Part shown: piece by piece, positions 33,748 through 44,475 of the stretch
Layout: each line of letters begins with the position of its first letter
Numbering within the stretch: the first letter of the stretch is position 1
Source: Hexactinellida sp. DTS-2022
Taxonomy: Eukaryota > Porifera > Hexactinellida
Assembly (NCBI GenBank): GCA_028753945.1
Contig: JAPNXP010000002.1
Location: 3,348,001-3,412,000, forward strand
DNA: 64,000 nt
Direction of reading: 5' to 3'
Notes under the pieces: model-generated
Seen by the model: the letters and a program-made list of their open reading frames with translations, nothing else
The model's database searches: none
What the model was told of the DNA's origin: nothing
Position numbers and translations under genes: made by a program

Positions 33748-36315
33748 TAAGTTATAACATAGCCTACTATACATAAGGCCTCACAGTAAAATATGATATC
33801 TGGACCAGGGATGCGGTCGCCGCCGGGAAACGAAATTGCAATTTTTTATCAAATTTAGTGACATTTCGCTTGAAAACAGATATTCCGGTGACTAGCAACT
33901 GTAATAAAGTAATACGTATACTCTCATTATACCATTAATCTTATTACTTTGTGAGTTTGAATAACATACACAATACAAAACTACTAGAAAACCTCTATTT
34001 AGGTAGATATAGTTACTTCACATAAGACAACTAACTCGTATCTAAATAATCAGGAATCGAACTTTTTCAATTTCCGCTTTTCTAATCCCTTTAAAGTAAG
34101 GCTCGAATTGTAATTCTTGACAAGATTTGCAATTAGACAATTTGCTCACTCCGAACGAGACTTGATAGAATGGTTGAACCTTTCACATTACAAGAAGGAC
34201 AAGTAGTTCTCCAACCTTCAAAACCACTATCAAGACCAGTTAGGGAGCCAAAAGCAAGTGTTACTAAAATCTTTCTAGTTTGACCTTCTATCAACAGGGA
34301 CATAAGTTCACTATTACTTTGGATTATAGTTAGAATCTTCCAAACAATAATTAACGATTCCAATGCAAGCTCTGAAGGATACTTTAGACCACCACGATCA
34401 GAAAGCTGCAGTAGTTGGTACCGGAATTCGAAGGATTCCTGTTAGGAACACAAGGATGAGGTACACATGTTTCAAGCTTACCAACAGGAGAGAATAGTTT
34501 GAATAACTTGACGTTAAGAGGATAGTTATCTGTTGAGATTACATCCACACATAAACCACAAGTTTCGATATCTTTAATACAAGCGAGTATGATGGGGAAT
34601 ATCTCCTCAGCGGAAAGAGAGGCACATGGTAATAGACGAACTATAGTAGACCATTTTTTCTGGAGACTTGATACCATAATCTTTATTGGATCTTCTGGGC
34701 TTAGACTAGAGCCATATATCTTGCCTCCTTTATATGTGACATCAGATTTTACGTGAATTTCGTCCATTTGCATAACGATATGTTTCTCAGCTTCAGTGAA
34801 AGAATTTGTCGCTTGCTTGAGGAAAGGAAAGAATTCACACTCAAGTCCGAATGAAGAATACAACTTCTCCAAAGTGTTGACATGAGGCAGAGATAGACAA
34901 GCCATTTGTTGAAGATACTTATAACATGCTGGTGAAATTAAATGTGCTTTAAGTGCCATAAGCTGTGTGAGGATGTTGTACCTCCGCCTGTTTTTGGGTA
35001 CAATACTGTTTTCAAGCTGACATTGGATGAAATGAAGCCTGGATATTTCGGGGGAATCAGTTAGTTAATAAGTTATCTCTAATTCACCATTAGATAAAAG
35101 TACTTTGTTAATGAGTAGTTGGATATTGTCCTTCGCTAAAGATAAAGTCTCATTAACGGTCTTTGAAACAGATTCAGTGGACAGAACAGGACGAGGGGAT
35201 ATAGAAATCTCACAGAGAATTGATTCAAGGTGTCGTATATCGCTGATTGAGCAAATTGGAATTGGTAAAATTTCTCCATTACGATAAGCTCTAACTGACA
35301 AATCGAAGGACACTAATATATGGGTGTTGACAATGATATTGTGTTCTGTCAGTAGAGGTAGCATATAAATTAGACTATGATCATCTGGGTACCATAAAGA
35401 CCATGTTTTAGGTAGGGAAATCAAAGGTAACTTAGCTTGGGTATCCTGGAAACAATTGATCTGATATTTATCTTTCTCTTCGCTCTCAGATGCCAGGCTA
35501 AGTGTTAATGCTTCATTGAACATTTCCTCATCTTTTGATGTAGGTGACACACATCTGCGCTATTTGGAGCTAATAGATTGAGAACAGATTGAAGGGTGTC
35601 CTGGTAGAAAAACTGGAACGGCACCATCTTTTAGCTTTGGGTTGACTCTTGGAATTTCACGATAAGTACCATCTCCGTTTGGAACTTTGTGAATACTCAA
35701 CATCCTCCTGGCGAAAATGATTTACACTCACGTAAACCCCCTTGAATGATAGTAAATCGTCTCTCCGAAGAACCTGAAGCCATCTGTGTCTTAGGTCATC
35801 TGGTTTCGTAGGTAGTTTAAAAACTGGGACACGGTGATCGTCGTTGTAGTTGATTTTGCATCCGAAAATGGCACAACTGTTGGGCATCGTTAGAAAAAAA
35901 CTAATAAATTAATGGTAGTAGCATAAATCAAATTATAAGGTTAATTTTTAATAGGGAAATGGGCTCTGTAGGGGTATTGTACTAATGAGAATGAGATAAA
36001 TAAATAACAAGATGGATTATTTAGCTCTAGAGTGTAATAAAAGTATAAATTTGCTATGTATGTTATATACCATATACCACTTATTTATATTATGGGTGAA
36101 TAACAACACAAAATTCTAAAATTAGCTTTGTGGTTAATATGCATATTTTTCGATATATATCGACTGCTAGTCACCGGAATATCTGTTTTCAAGCGGAATG
36201 TCACTAAATTTGATAAAAAATTGCAATTTCGTTTCCCGGCGGCGACCGCATCCCTGGTCCAGATTTCATATTTTACTCTGAGGCCTTATGTATAGTAGGC
36301 TATGGTTATAACTTA
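33748..36315 (-). mobile_element. P-element-like transposon, ~2.57 kb, internally deleted
   Basis: Terminal inverted repeats of ~150 bp: 33748-33897 (TAAGTTATAACATAGCCTAC, ...GGACCAGGGATGCGGTCGCC...) against 36167-36315, with only a few mismatches. Between them lies a minus-strand THAP/P transposase relic. Flanking octamers (TCAGAAAA-like and CCAAATAG) do not match, so the 8-bp duplication expected of P elements is lost or the outer boundary is slightly off. Confidence 0.82.
34133..35887 (-). pseudogene. P-element / THAP9-like transposase, broken and deleted
   Basis: Starts at ATG 35887 with a THAP zinc finger: MPNSCAIFGC, then VPVFKLPTKPDDLRHRWLQV, and FRQEDVEYS; after a frame change the expected HKVPNGDGTYREIPRVNPKL follows. 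Then come a serine-rich linker (35550-35065) and the helix-turn and RNase-H-like region: MALKAHLISPACYKYLQQMA, QMDEIHVKSDVTYKGGKIYG (catalytic Asp in MDEIHVK) and VDVISTDNYPLNVKLFKL (second Asp region). At ~34440 the text jumps from CVPHPCVPNR to a C-terminal piece (RGGLKYPSELALESLIIVW ... stop 34133), so the middle of the catalytic domain and the insertion domain are missing. In-frame stop and frame changes are also present (after VEYS near 35670, in ISSK* near 35560, near 35060). It cannot encode active enzyme. Confidence 0.85.
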
Positions 36316-36476
36316 CCAAATAGTCAACTTAGAATCAATTTCTACTATGAGTGCTCACAAAAGGAAAACCTATTTAAAAATGCAATAAAACATAAATTGT
36401 TGATAAATGATATTTTTTCAAATTATCTATTGGTTAGTGGAACCATATTGTTTGTATACTGTTTTCAAAATTAGAC

Positions 36477-36814
36477 ATGACACGTCCTGCACCACCTAGC
36501 TATGATAGCTTGACACGTCCTCCGCCTCCGCCGCCTTCGGCATATGATGGGATTGATGGCATAAGTTGGAGCCGGTCAATGACTCGGCTCCACATTTCTT
36601 TGATGACATCAAAGAGTAAGTTCACACATTATAATTTACTTTACTGAAATCTTACAATTGTATAAATTTAGGAACTACATTGTACTGGTGGGAGGTCTCC
36701 AAGAAGATGGAGGCCCGAGCCAGGGCCTCCGAAAACCGGGAGACAGGTCTCCGCGAGGACCTGGAAAAGTCCGAGGAGAGGGCTATGGCCCTAGAAAGAA
36801 AAATTGAATTTTAG
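36477..36814 (+). CDS. Two-exon gene, 93 aa, proline-rich head and coiled-coil tail
   Basis: Exon 1 (36477-36615) begins MTRPAPPSYDSLTRPPPPPP and ends at GTAAGT; a 56-bp intron (36616-36671, ending ATTTAG) joins exon 2 (36672-36814) in phase. The head contains a PPSY motif, a form of the PPxY signal bound by WW domains (established motif; its use here is inference). The tail (SKKMEARARASENRETGLRE then DLEKSEERAMALERKI) is a clear amphipathic coiled-coil helix. No family recognised. Its architecture, a short two-exon gene ending in a coiled coil, echoes the 55-aa gene at 28224-28453, also inside the 12-kb insertion, but sequence similarity between them is weak. An upstream TATA-like element is not obvious. 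Confidence 0.48.
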
Positions 36815-37047
36815 AAATTTCTAGGGGCCATAACCCTCCCCATTATAACATTCTTCCTCACTTGTTGAGGAGAATTATTGTTGTGGAGGTTGGAGGAAAT
36901 AATGGAGGAGGAGGCAATAAGAAGGGGGAGACACGGAATATGTGAGGGAAATAATATGATATACCTTATAATTGACCAGTTGTAATATGCATATTATCTT
37001 TAGACCAAAAGGATTTAGTTCTGAAGCGGGTTTGACAAGTGTATATA
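36815..37047. other. Flank of the 93-aa gene
   Basis: Purine-rich sequence (GGAGGAAATAATGGAGGAGG) around 36890-36930; no separate gene supported. Confidence 0.35.
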
Positions 37048-37860
37048 ACTTGAAATATAACTTGATTTTTCCTAGTAATTACAAGAGAGGCTCAGAGGTT
37101 ATTATTGAAGCCAAAAATGCAATATTATCAAATTCATTAGGATTCATATTATATCGAATTTCTAGTGATCGATCGTACACTGCAACGTCAAGGTTGTGAC
37201 AAAAGTGTCTGTATTATGGAATATAATTTGTATTTTCCTAGCAATTTCGTTAGAGTTCTCAGAGGTAAACATAGATTCCGAAAATGCAATATAACCTAAA
37301 TTGATTTTGTTTCGATATTTTATCGTATTATTTCAGTGTTCAATCGTGTACAAGCAACCTGAGTGATGGTGACATAAGGGTCTAAAACTTGAAATTCAAT
37401 CTGTATTTTACCTAGTAAATTCGTGAGAGTGCACAGAGGTAAACATAGATTCGGAAATGCAATATAAGCAACATTGATTAGGGTTGATATTTTCGAATTT
37501 TTTCAGTGTTCGATCGTGTACTGTAACATAAAGTGATGGTCACATAAGAGTCAATAACTTGAAATTTAATTTGTATTTCACCTAGAAATTTCGTGTGAGT
37601 GATCAGAAGTAACCATAGATGTCGGAAATGCAATAAAATCAAAATTGATTAGGGTTGATATTTTCTCGATTTTTAGTGTTCAATCGTGTACTTCAACTTC
37701 AGGGGACGGTGACATAATAGTCTATAACTTGAAATAAAATTTGTATTTTACCTAGAAAATTCGTGAGAGTGATTAGAAGTAACCATAGAGGTCGAAAATG
37801 CAATAAAATCAAAATTGATTAGGATTGATATTTTATCGATTTTTTTCGGAAATTCTTAAA
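37048..37860. repeat. ~170-bp tandem array, about five units
   Basis: ACTTGAAAT anchors at 37048, 37387, 37557 and 37727, with a diverged unit at ~37225, give a period of 170 bp. Each unit has TTTACCTAG, AGAGGTAACCATAGAT-like, AATGCAATA and TTCAATCGTGTAC. The unit is longer than the minisatellites elsewhere in the window and its later units are the most alike. Confidence 0.85.
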
Positions 37861-38280
37861 TTATACTTGTACTAATTTTTAGACTTCTAGGTTGAACTCG
37901 TACTTATATTAAACAGGTATTATCTGCTTCCAGACCATAACTGCAGTGTTGTCCAGACAAATTCTGAACTTCTATTGGGTTCTAGCGCCAAAAATAATTC
38001 GCACGCTCGCTACGCTCGCCCGTTGTTCATTATAAACATTGATAGGAGAAATAGTTTGAGATTCCCTTGACATATCAAATATTAAAAAACAAAATGCTCA
38101 ATCAAAATTTAGTGTGGAAATCACGAATCAATATGATTCTATAGTACTGATTTGAGCACCTCTGGGAACTCCGTGCGAACGGAGTTACCTGGGGTGCTCA
38201 AATCCATATAGAATCAAATTGAAATATCGCCTTGACTTGCTTAGAAAATTTATATTGCCATTTTCAAGAAATATCCTTTG
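37861..38280. other. Gene-free stretch with a fold-back at 38130-38220
   Basis: ATATGATTCTATAGTACTGA and TTTGAGCACC...GGAACTCCGT pair with ACGGAGTTACC...GGTGCTCAAA and CCATATAGAATCA around GCGA, a ~42-bp-arm hairpin. Also GCACGCTCGCTACGCTCGCC near 38003. Confidence 0.6.
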
Positions 38281-38434
38281 CATAGGAATAACACGCTGTT
38301 CTGCTGGTCCGGCTATGGTCGGAGTAGTTTTCATTTGCTTAACTATGTTATATTATAGGATGGTCTAGTTTGGCTGGACTACAGAAAATCTTTGGCCGGA
38401 GAATTTCGAAAGCCTTATTTTCCCTTGTGTGAAA
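38281..38434 (+). mobile_element. Diverged relative of the 31563-31708 MITE
   Basis: Shares CTGGTCCGGC, TTTGGCCGGAGA and overall order with the reverse complement of 31563-31708. Ends eroded. Confidence 0.5.
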
Positions 38435-38457
38435 AAAAATGCTCAATGAACATATAG

Positions 38458-38604
38458 CAGGGCTGTAAATAAATAATTTATATTTTCTTAAATCAAATCA
38501 TTTGAATTTTCAAATAATATCAAATCAATTGCCACTCAATATTCCCGTGAATTAATTCAAATTAATTCAAATATTTGAAATATTTGGCTTGATTTACAAC
38601 CCTG
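38458..38604. mobile_element. 147-bp hAT MITE
   Basis: Ends CAGGGCTGTAAATAAAT and TTGATTTACAACCCTG; flanks ACATATAG and ATATATAG (7 of 8). Confidence 0.82.
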
Positions 38605-38638
38605 ATATATAGTTATGTATCTATAAGTGTCACTGGAC

Positions 38639-38796
38639 CAGAGGCTGCGCGTGGGTGGAACCAGGTGGGGCCTTTGTCCCACCTAAATTAGGAGTGCCCC
38701 ACCTCATTGATGTGAGTGTGCCCCAGTTTAACAGCCTGTGCCCCACCTTTGACGCAATTGTGCCCCACCAGTGGCTGCTGGCTAGCGCCGCCACTG
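38639..38796. mobile_element. 158-bp GC-rich hAT MITE
   Basis: Ends CAGAGGCTGCGCG and GCTAGCGCCGCCACTG; flanks CACTGGAC and CACTGAAC (7 of 8). Contains repeated GTGCCCCACCT motifs. Confidence 0.8.
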
Positions 38797-38965
38797 CACT
38801 GAACTAATAACAATAATATTAAAAGGGATATTATTAAGTGTACCATAAAGTATATGAACACAATTTACTTCATAAATTATGTTCATATTTAGGTGGCGAA
38901 TAGAGTAACAAGGTATTCCAAAGTGGGAAATGGCAGAGAAAAGGTTAAGAACCACTGATTCAGAT

Positions 38966-39645
38966 AAAACATAAAAATAATATACCGTATTTACTCGAAT
39001 AGTAGCCTAGGCGATTATTGTTTTTACTCCATTTTTCGACCTATAATTTTGAACAATTTTCTAGAATATCACATTATATTACAATTTAGTTATGATAATC
39101 GGTTGATAATCGTATTGTGAGTTATATTAGATGTTAATGTTTACTCCGTTTGGCAGTAATAAATTGTTATTTGCAACTTTAGGGGGGCAATTATTGGAGA
39201 CAGGCGATTATTCGAATAGAGGCTACTATTCGAATAAATACGGTATTTGAAATATAGACACTTTTTACCAAATAAATTCACGAAAAATATAAATTTTTGG
39301 AATGGACTTACATTGTAAAAAAGGCGGATAATAACAAGTATTAAAATATGTTCCTCTCAAAATTTCAAATGTAATGAAGTTTTATTGAGAAATAATTTTT
39401 TTAGACAAAAATATGTCTATTTTTTAAAAAAAAAATATTCACTATAAAATTTTAATTAGAAAATCAAAAATCTAAATGGGCCAAATGTTTCTAAATAGAG
39501 TGAGGATCATTTCATAATTGATGTTACTATTCGAAAAAATAATTTTGATAGTGTATTTTCCATACTTGGCTAGTATGAATCAGTATAGTATAGAAATTTG
39601 ATTAAGCTAAAACCGAGGATATATGAATTCGCAACTTCTAGTATT
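38966..39645 (+). repeat. Duplicated unit B, part beyond the 12-kb insertion
   Basis: Continues 26706-26920; together they match unit A (25516-26420). Ends at the same AACTTCTAGTATTAA. Confidence 0.9.
38985..39243. mobile_element. 259-bp TA MITE, family CCGTATTTACTCG, in unit B
   Basis: Same family as 25586-25845 but at a different position of the duplicated unit; unit A has a single intact TA there (~26001). Confidence 0.93.
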
Positions 39646-39960
39646 AATCCCATTGGAATTCCCAAGGGAATTCCAATATGGATTAGAATGGAAATTATTT
39701 TAACCTATGGGAATCCAGATAGAAACCAACTTGTGAGAATACTCGGGAATTCCCACAGAAAGGGAATTGTGTAGTGAAGGGAATTAAAAATCACTTCACA
39801 CCGCAACCCTACACCTTCAGGTGCTTCCCACAACCGAGTATCTCTGGTGTGAATAGTGAAGCAAATATGTATTCATTTGACCAATAATATATTTGGATGA
39901 ATTACTATACGACAAATACATATCCCTAACTATCTACTATCTCTAAATCATCATTTTTTT
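39646..39960 (+). repeat. Dispersed repeat TCCCATTGGAATTCCC, copy 1
   Basis: Matches 46424-46740 in the same orientation (GGGAATTCCCA palindromes, GAAACCAACTTGTGAGAATAC, ACCAATAATATATTTGGATG). Unassigned. Confidence 0.75.
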
Positions 39961-40059
39961 GTTTTTTTTTAATGTTTAATCGCTTTGTAACTTCTAAATC
40001 TTAAAAATTATAGAAAATGTCCATAAAAAATAGCTTTATTTGCATGAAAATCATAGATA

Positions 40060-40171
40060 AACCGCGTAAAACGAGTTTAGGACCGCGTAAAAAAAGTTTT
40101 GGTCATAAAAAATTGTTCCGCGTAAACGAAAACGCAAAAAAAAAAACGCGTAAAACGAGGTATTACTGTAT
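40060..40171. mobile_element. Pogo-type MITE end (CGCGTAAAACGAGG)
   Basis: Repeated CCGCGTAAAA motifs lead to CGCGTAAAACGAGGTATTAC then TG and TA, an end like that at 46201 (CAGGTATCCCTCTTTTACGC). The partner end is unclear. Confidence 0.5.
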
Positions 40172-41379
40172 TGATTTTAGGATTTTAATTTTCTAAAATA
40201 TATATTAGGACATTGGTCGGAAATAATCATACTTTTCCATTAAAAAAATATTTGCTAAAAAAAACATAAAAAGAATTGAAAAACTAAAAAACACAAACCC
40301 GGTTAAGGCCAAACTATACTGCATTTGAGAAATCGAGTTAAATTCGTTTTCCTGTTTGTTTCACACTGGTGAATAATCTGGCAATTTTTTTTTAATTCTG
40401 AGTTGATTTGAAGTCAGTAGGGCTCTGTGAACCAGGTATTTTTGGTTATATAGCCAATTTCGGACGAAAGTAGAAATTACTTCACCACAATGCTCTTCAG
40501 ATAAATTGATATTTGATTGTTTTTGGATAGTACCATGTAAAGTATACCTACATTTCTAATTTCAAGTGAATCTGACCAATAGTTTTGCTGTAGCGACCTT
40601 TATAAGATCCAGGAATGTGATGGACATCATGGAGGGTGACTTTTTCAAATGGGTTAAAAACTTTGTAGGCTGGCACAACCATATTGTACATCCAATTTCG
40701 TTGTTATTCATAGATTAGTATATTTGCATATATACTTATGGCGTAAAACCAAATTTTCAATATTTCAAAATAAAAATTCAGAGTTATAGACATTTGAAGT
40801 CAGTTTTGGACTGTCAATGTGCCAAGTCTGACTCCAAAGGGCTTTAACTCTGAAAGTTTGCATTGTAAAGTCTAGATCAAGGGTCATTCCTAAATTAAAT
40901 ATATATCCAATAGTTTACACTTGGTTTCAGACAATTTGGATAAAAACTGTGAACGCTCTAGCTATTAAAACTTTCTGACCTTTCAACTCATTGGGTGGTC
41001 CTTTCACATTTCAATTTTGAATCTCTGAAACCCGTTGGCCAATAAAGAAAATTTTTAGTTCAAAAGGCTCGCAATACCCGGTTTCCTATCCCTTCATAAT
41101 ACATTTTGTGACCCTAACTCGCACAATTTTTCCAAATGACCATATATGGGTTTAGAATGTGCCCATTTTTGATGATTTAGCAAATATTTTTCTCGAAAAC
41201 TATAAACGCTAGAGCTTAGCACTAACTTTGTATTCACATCTATGTACTATTACTAACTCTTATGAAAAACGGACGAAAGCATTTGCAAAATAGTTACAAA
41301 CATATAAATTCACTTGATTTGAGGCAAAATAGTGGTGTATGTATAAACCTACCATATTAACTTTTGGTCTAGATTTCAC
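40172..41379. other. Gene-free AT-rich stretch
   Basis: No gene or recognised repeat. Confidence 0.4.
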
Positions 41380-41683
41380 AAATTTGGTTCAATTTGTTTG
41401 AAACCAAGTTTAAATGAATGAATACTTATGTACCTATATAGAATCACGTTTTTCAACACTTCCGACAAAAACCTTCAGAGTTACAGCCCTCTGAAGTCAG
41501 TCTTCGAATGCCAGACAACGAAATGTTTTAGGTTTGCAGTAGAAATCTGAGTTCAAAGAACTGTAACTGTGAAAGTTTTTGTCGGAAGTGTTAATAAACG
41601 TATTTCTATAAAGGAACATGTATTCATTCATTTAAACTTGGTTTCAAACATATTGAACCAAATTTGTGAAATCTAGACCCAAA
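41380..41683. repeat. Fold-back repeat, ~110-bp arms
   Basis: AGATTTCACAAATTTGGTTC ... CACTTCCGACAAAAACC folds against ...TTTTGTCGGAAGTG ... GAACCAAATTTGTGAAATCT. Confidence 0.8.
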
Positions 41684-41826
41684 GTTATGATCGTCCATTT
41701 GAAAAATGACCTTTTGATGATGATGCACACATTCCTAAGCACTAAAAGTGTGCGACGTCAAAAGTATGAGTCAGATTCAGCTGAAATTTTCAATGCTTGT
41801 TCACTTTATATTGTTCCATCCAAAAA

Positions 41827-42290
41827 CATCTTAATAGTATAATGATCATTTTGCAAGCTCATTGAAGCAAACTAATGATTAGTGTCTGAGTAGAGACCAT
41901 GCAAGGAGCAAAAATACCACTTTCTGGCCTCTTCTTTGACGAATTTAAGGATTCGTAAGTTAAGAATTGGTTAAACTAGGATAGGCGTCTGGTGAGCTAA
42001 GCAAATGTAGTGCTAATATTACTGATCAATCATAAAAATTTTTGGAGCTCTATTGAATATATTTTATAAGAATTAATACATTGAAATCTTATAAAACAGC
42101 ATTACCCCTATGGGGAGGCAATTCCTAAATTATTTAATTCTACTCAAAAAATAGTTTGTACTTAGATATGCTGTATACATTTTAAGCTTAGTTATGCAAT
42201 TACAGAGCAGATTTGGAGAATTACACTTCATTATCTACAAAGGCGCTAAAACCACCCATAACGCTAGTACATTTTTCACCCTAAGCACCC
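41827..42290 (+). repeat. ~460-bp dispersed repeat, copy 1
   Basis: Pairs in reverse complement with 52737-53193 (GCGCTAAAACCACCCATA, TGAGCTAAGCAAATGTAGTG, ATGATCATTTTGCAAGCTCA). No terminal repeats or coding sequence seen. Confidence 0.8.
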
Positions 42291-43180
42291 TTAATGAAAG
42301 GATTATGGAATTGCGCTTATGTATCATAAATTGTAGTATTGCTTCAACCCCCCAATAGCATTACTTAGAAGTTATAAATAGACTCCTAGAACAAATTATT
42401 TTGGCTAAGTATAGATACTTTCAATGTAGTGAATATAGCGTCTATCCTGTATTACATATTTTATATGTGTTCGGAAACTTGCTAATACTTGTTCTAGAAT
42501 GTTCTAATTCACAACAGAGCTACTATTAGTTCTAAGGTAAAAATGGCTTTAGCCCAATATTTTATTTTCAACTTTTGAGAGCCAATAATTATTTTTGAAG
42601 CCTCCGACGAAGGAATTAGTTGAAATTACCTCGTTCTTAGTATTGTTTGTCAATTATCTTTATGTTTATTGATGATTAATGAAATTCCGAGGTAATAGTT
42701 CTAACAGATTAGTAACATAGAACGTATAAAAAAAATATCAAGGCTTAATGCAAAGTTTTAGAGTTAATAATTTTATAATGCCAAATCTCTGATAAAATCG
42801 AGTGATTATTTGAAAATCTATGATTTGAAAAAGAATCAAATCGATATCGAAGATTCTGTGTGGCAAAATCCCTTGTACTAATGTAGTAGATTTAAACTTG
42901 CACTATAATAGAACTTGTGACAAATAGAGTAATTCGCAGTGGGCCAGGAGCAGGAAGTGGGTTCCCAATTTTGACATCCTCTGATCAGTGCTGCCAAGTC
43001 TCCGTAAATTTACGTAGACTACGTAAATATGACCCCTATCTACGTGACTACGTGTGAAGACTTATTTCTACGTATTTCTAGAGAAACACATTTAAGGGGA
43101 ACACTTGGTGAATTTCACTTGAGCCTAATTCTCTAGTTAATCTAATACTATCATATAATGTTTGTTTCTAGTTAATTTAA
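42291..43180. other. Gene-free stretch with a hAT-like end
   Basis: CAGTGCTGCCAAGTCTCCGT at 42986 resembles hAT ends and leads into short palindromes (CGTAAATTTACG, CTACGTGACTACGTG). The rest is plain. Confidence 0.4.
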
Positions 43181-43795
43181 GGAGTCACAAAGTTAAATAT
43201 GGCCAGTCTCTATAGAACGTCTCTACAAAGTTAATCAGAACACTCCAATTTTTATTTCAGCATGACTGGAAGAACATAAAAGAAATTATTCAACAAATAA
43301 TTTCTAGAAGATTCTGAAGTATATTCTTATCAGGATAGCACTAAACGTCCCAAAATCCGTATGAAATTCGGACAAAAGGACACTAAACCACGTGGCACCG
43401 GTCATTTATAACGGGTCTAAATATCTTTGTTATATACCTATAATCCTGGTAAATAAGTCTAAAACCTGCAGCTTATAGTGTCCGGCTGTTAGAACTAAGC
43501 TCTAACGAAGATTGTATTTTGCTTACGTCATCAAATTGTGCCACATGACACATCCATATATGGTAAACAAAATCATAGAATATAAACTACATGGTATGTA
43601 GTCCAAATTTGTTGCCCAGTGAATTTATATTGATTAATTGACATCGTTACATGGTTAGAGCTAGTCGGAACGACTTCTCATCCGTGAGATAATTAATTGC
43701 TTCGTCATCAAAAGTGGCGCATCCATATTACCATATATGGTCAAAGAAATTATAATTTTCAGAAATAATAATTTTGGTTTCTCAACTGTTTAGAG
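43181..43795 (+). mobile_element. TTAA-flanked MITE, family GGAGTCACAAAG, copy 1 (3' cut)
   Basis: TTAA at 43177-43180, then GGAGTCACAAAGTTAAATAT; matches 49430-50045 until interrupted by the hAT-Charlie end at 43796. Confidence 0.85.
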
Positions 43796-44471
43796 CAGTG
43801 TTTCTTAACCTTTTCAGACTTCCGCACCCCCTCAACATTCAAAATCTACTCTCGCACCCCCTGCATAAATGAAATATATTTTTCTATTGTGTACTAACAA
43901 ATAAATACACATTCTCAAATTTAACAATAAATTACTTGAACTTTATAATTCAGAGAATTTATCAAGTAAATGTTTTGGCAGGCTTGCATTGAAATGAATG
44001 TATGTTTACTGACAGAATGAAATAAATAAGAAATATATACAGCAATCAATCAGTGGCTCTTCTGTTGCTGTTTTTTCTCAATAATTTCATTGAAACGAGG
44101 AACCGTCTTGGAAAGAGCCAATCTCATATCTTCCCCAGCATTAAAACGATTTCTTGCCTTCGTTTTTATGTGCAGAAGGGTTGAAAATCCAGTTTCACAT
44201 AGATAGGTTGTCACAAATGGGACAACCACATTTAGTGCTCTTTCTGTCAATAAAGGAAAGACATTTAGCTGGTGACACCAAAAGGTAGTTAGCTCCATGG
44301 AATCAAATTCCATTTTGACCTTTTGATTCCCCTTCAACTCTATTAGTTCATCCTTGGCCATATCTCCATCTTCAATTGAATCCAAGTTGAAAAGAAATGG
44401 ATCGCGAACTTATTTGGGATTTATATTGAATGATGAGCGATTCTTAATATCACATGACCTAATCTATAGTA
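43796..44471 (-). mobile_element. 3' end of a hAT-Charlie element
   Basis: CAGTGTTTCTTAACCTTTTC is a Charlie-type end. The other end has been lost; a TTAA MITE begins at 44476. The copy-2 site at ~50040 (CTCAACTGTTTAAAG) shows the pre-insertion sequence on the left. Confidence 0.75.
44050..44385 (-). pseudogene. hAT-Charlie transposase C-terminus, ZBED5-like
   Basis: The fragment reads ELTTFWCHQLNVFPLLTERA, VTTYLCETGFSTLLHIKTKA and RNRFNAGEDMRLALSKTVPR, the hAT C-terminal dimerisation region (W, then TYLCE.GFS..., KNR.R) found in Charlie transposases and the domesticated ZBED5/FAM200 proteins. Length ~110 aa against >550 for a complete transposase; BED finger and catalytic part are missing. 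It ends ...QQQKSH and the stop lies 250 bp from the Charlie end, as expected for such elements. Confidence 0.85.
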
Positions 44472-44475
44472 TTAA

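Larger units (their letters stand above)
26921..38957. mobile_element. 12,037-bp insertion with hAT-type ends and 8-bp target duplication
   Basis: Starts CAGTGGTTCTTAACCGGTGG and ends GGTTAAGAACCACTG, a 15-bp terminal inverted repeat of hAT-Charlie type. Both flanks carry an exact ATTCAGAT (26913-26920 and 38958-38965), and the paralogous unit A has the uninterrupted site (ATTTAGAT). The ends and target duplication are thus directly visible. No hAT transposase was found inside, so mobilisation in trans, or nesting that grew an originally small element, is likely. Contents in order: an old TTAA-family relative, a 55-aa spliced gene, a Phantom/MULE-PHD transposase, a GC-rich MITE, an LTR fossil, a 100-aa gene, a P element, a 93-aa spliced gene, a ~170-bp tandem array and four more small repeats. 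Confidence 0.9.

Noticed and set aside
31563-38434. 31563-31708 and 38281-38434 as the two ends of a 6.9-kb element
   Set aside because: Each has its own imperfect ends, they are well diverged, and neither flank gives a target duplication. More likely two independent MITEs.
26921-38957. The 12-kb insertion as a Polinton or other virus-like element
   Set aside because: No capsid, protein-primed polymerase, packaging ATPase or integrase was seen, and the ends and 8-bp duplication are hAT-type.
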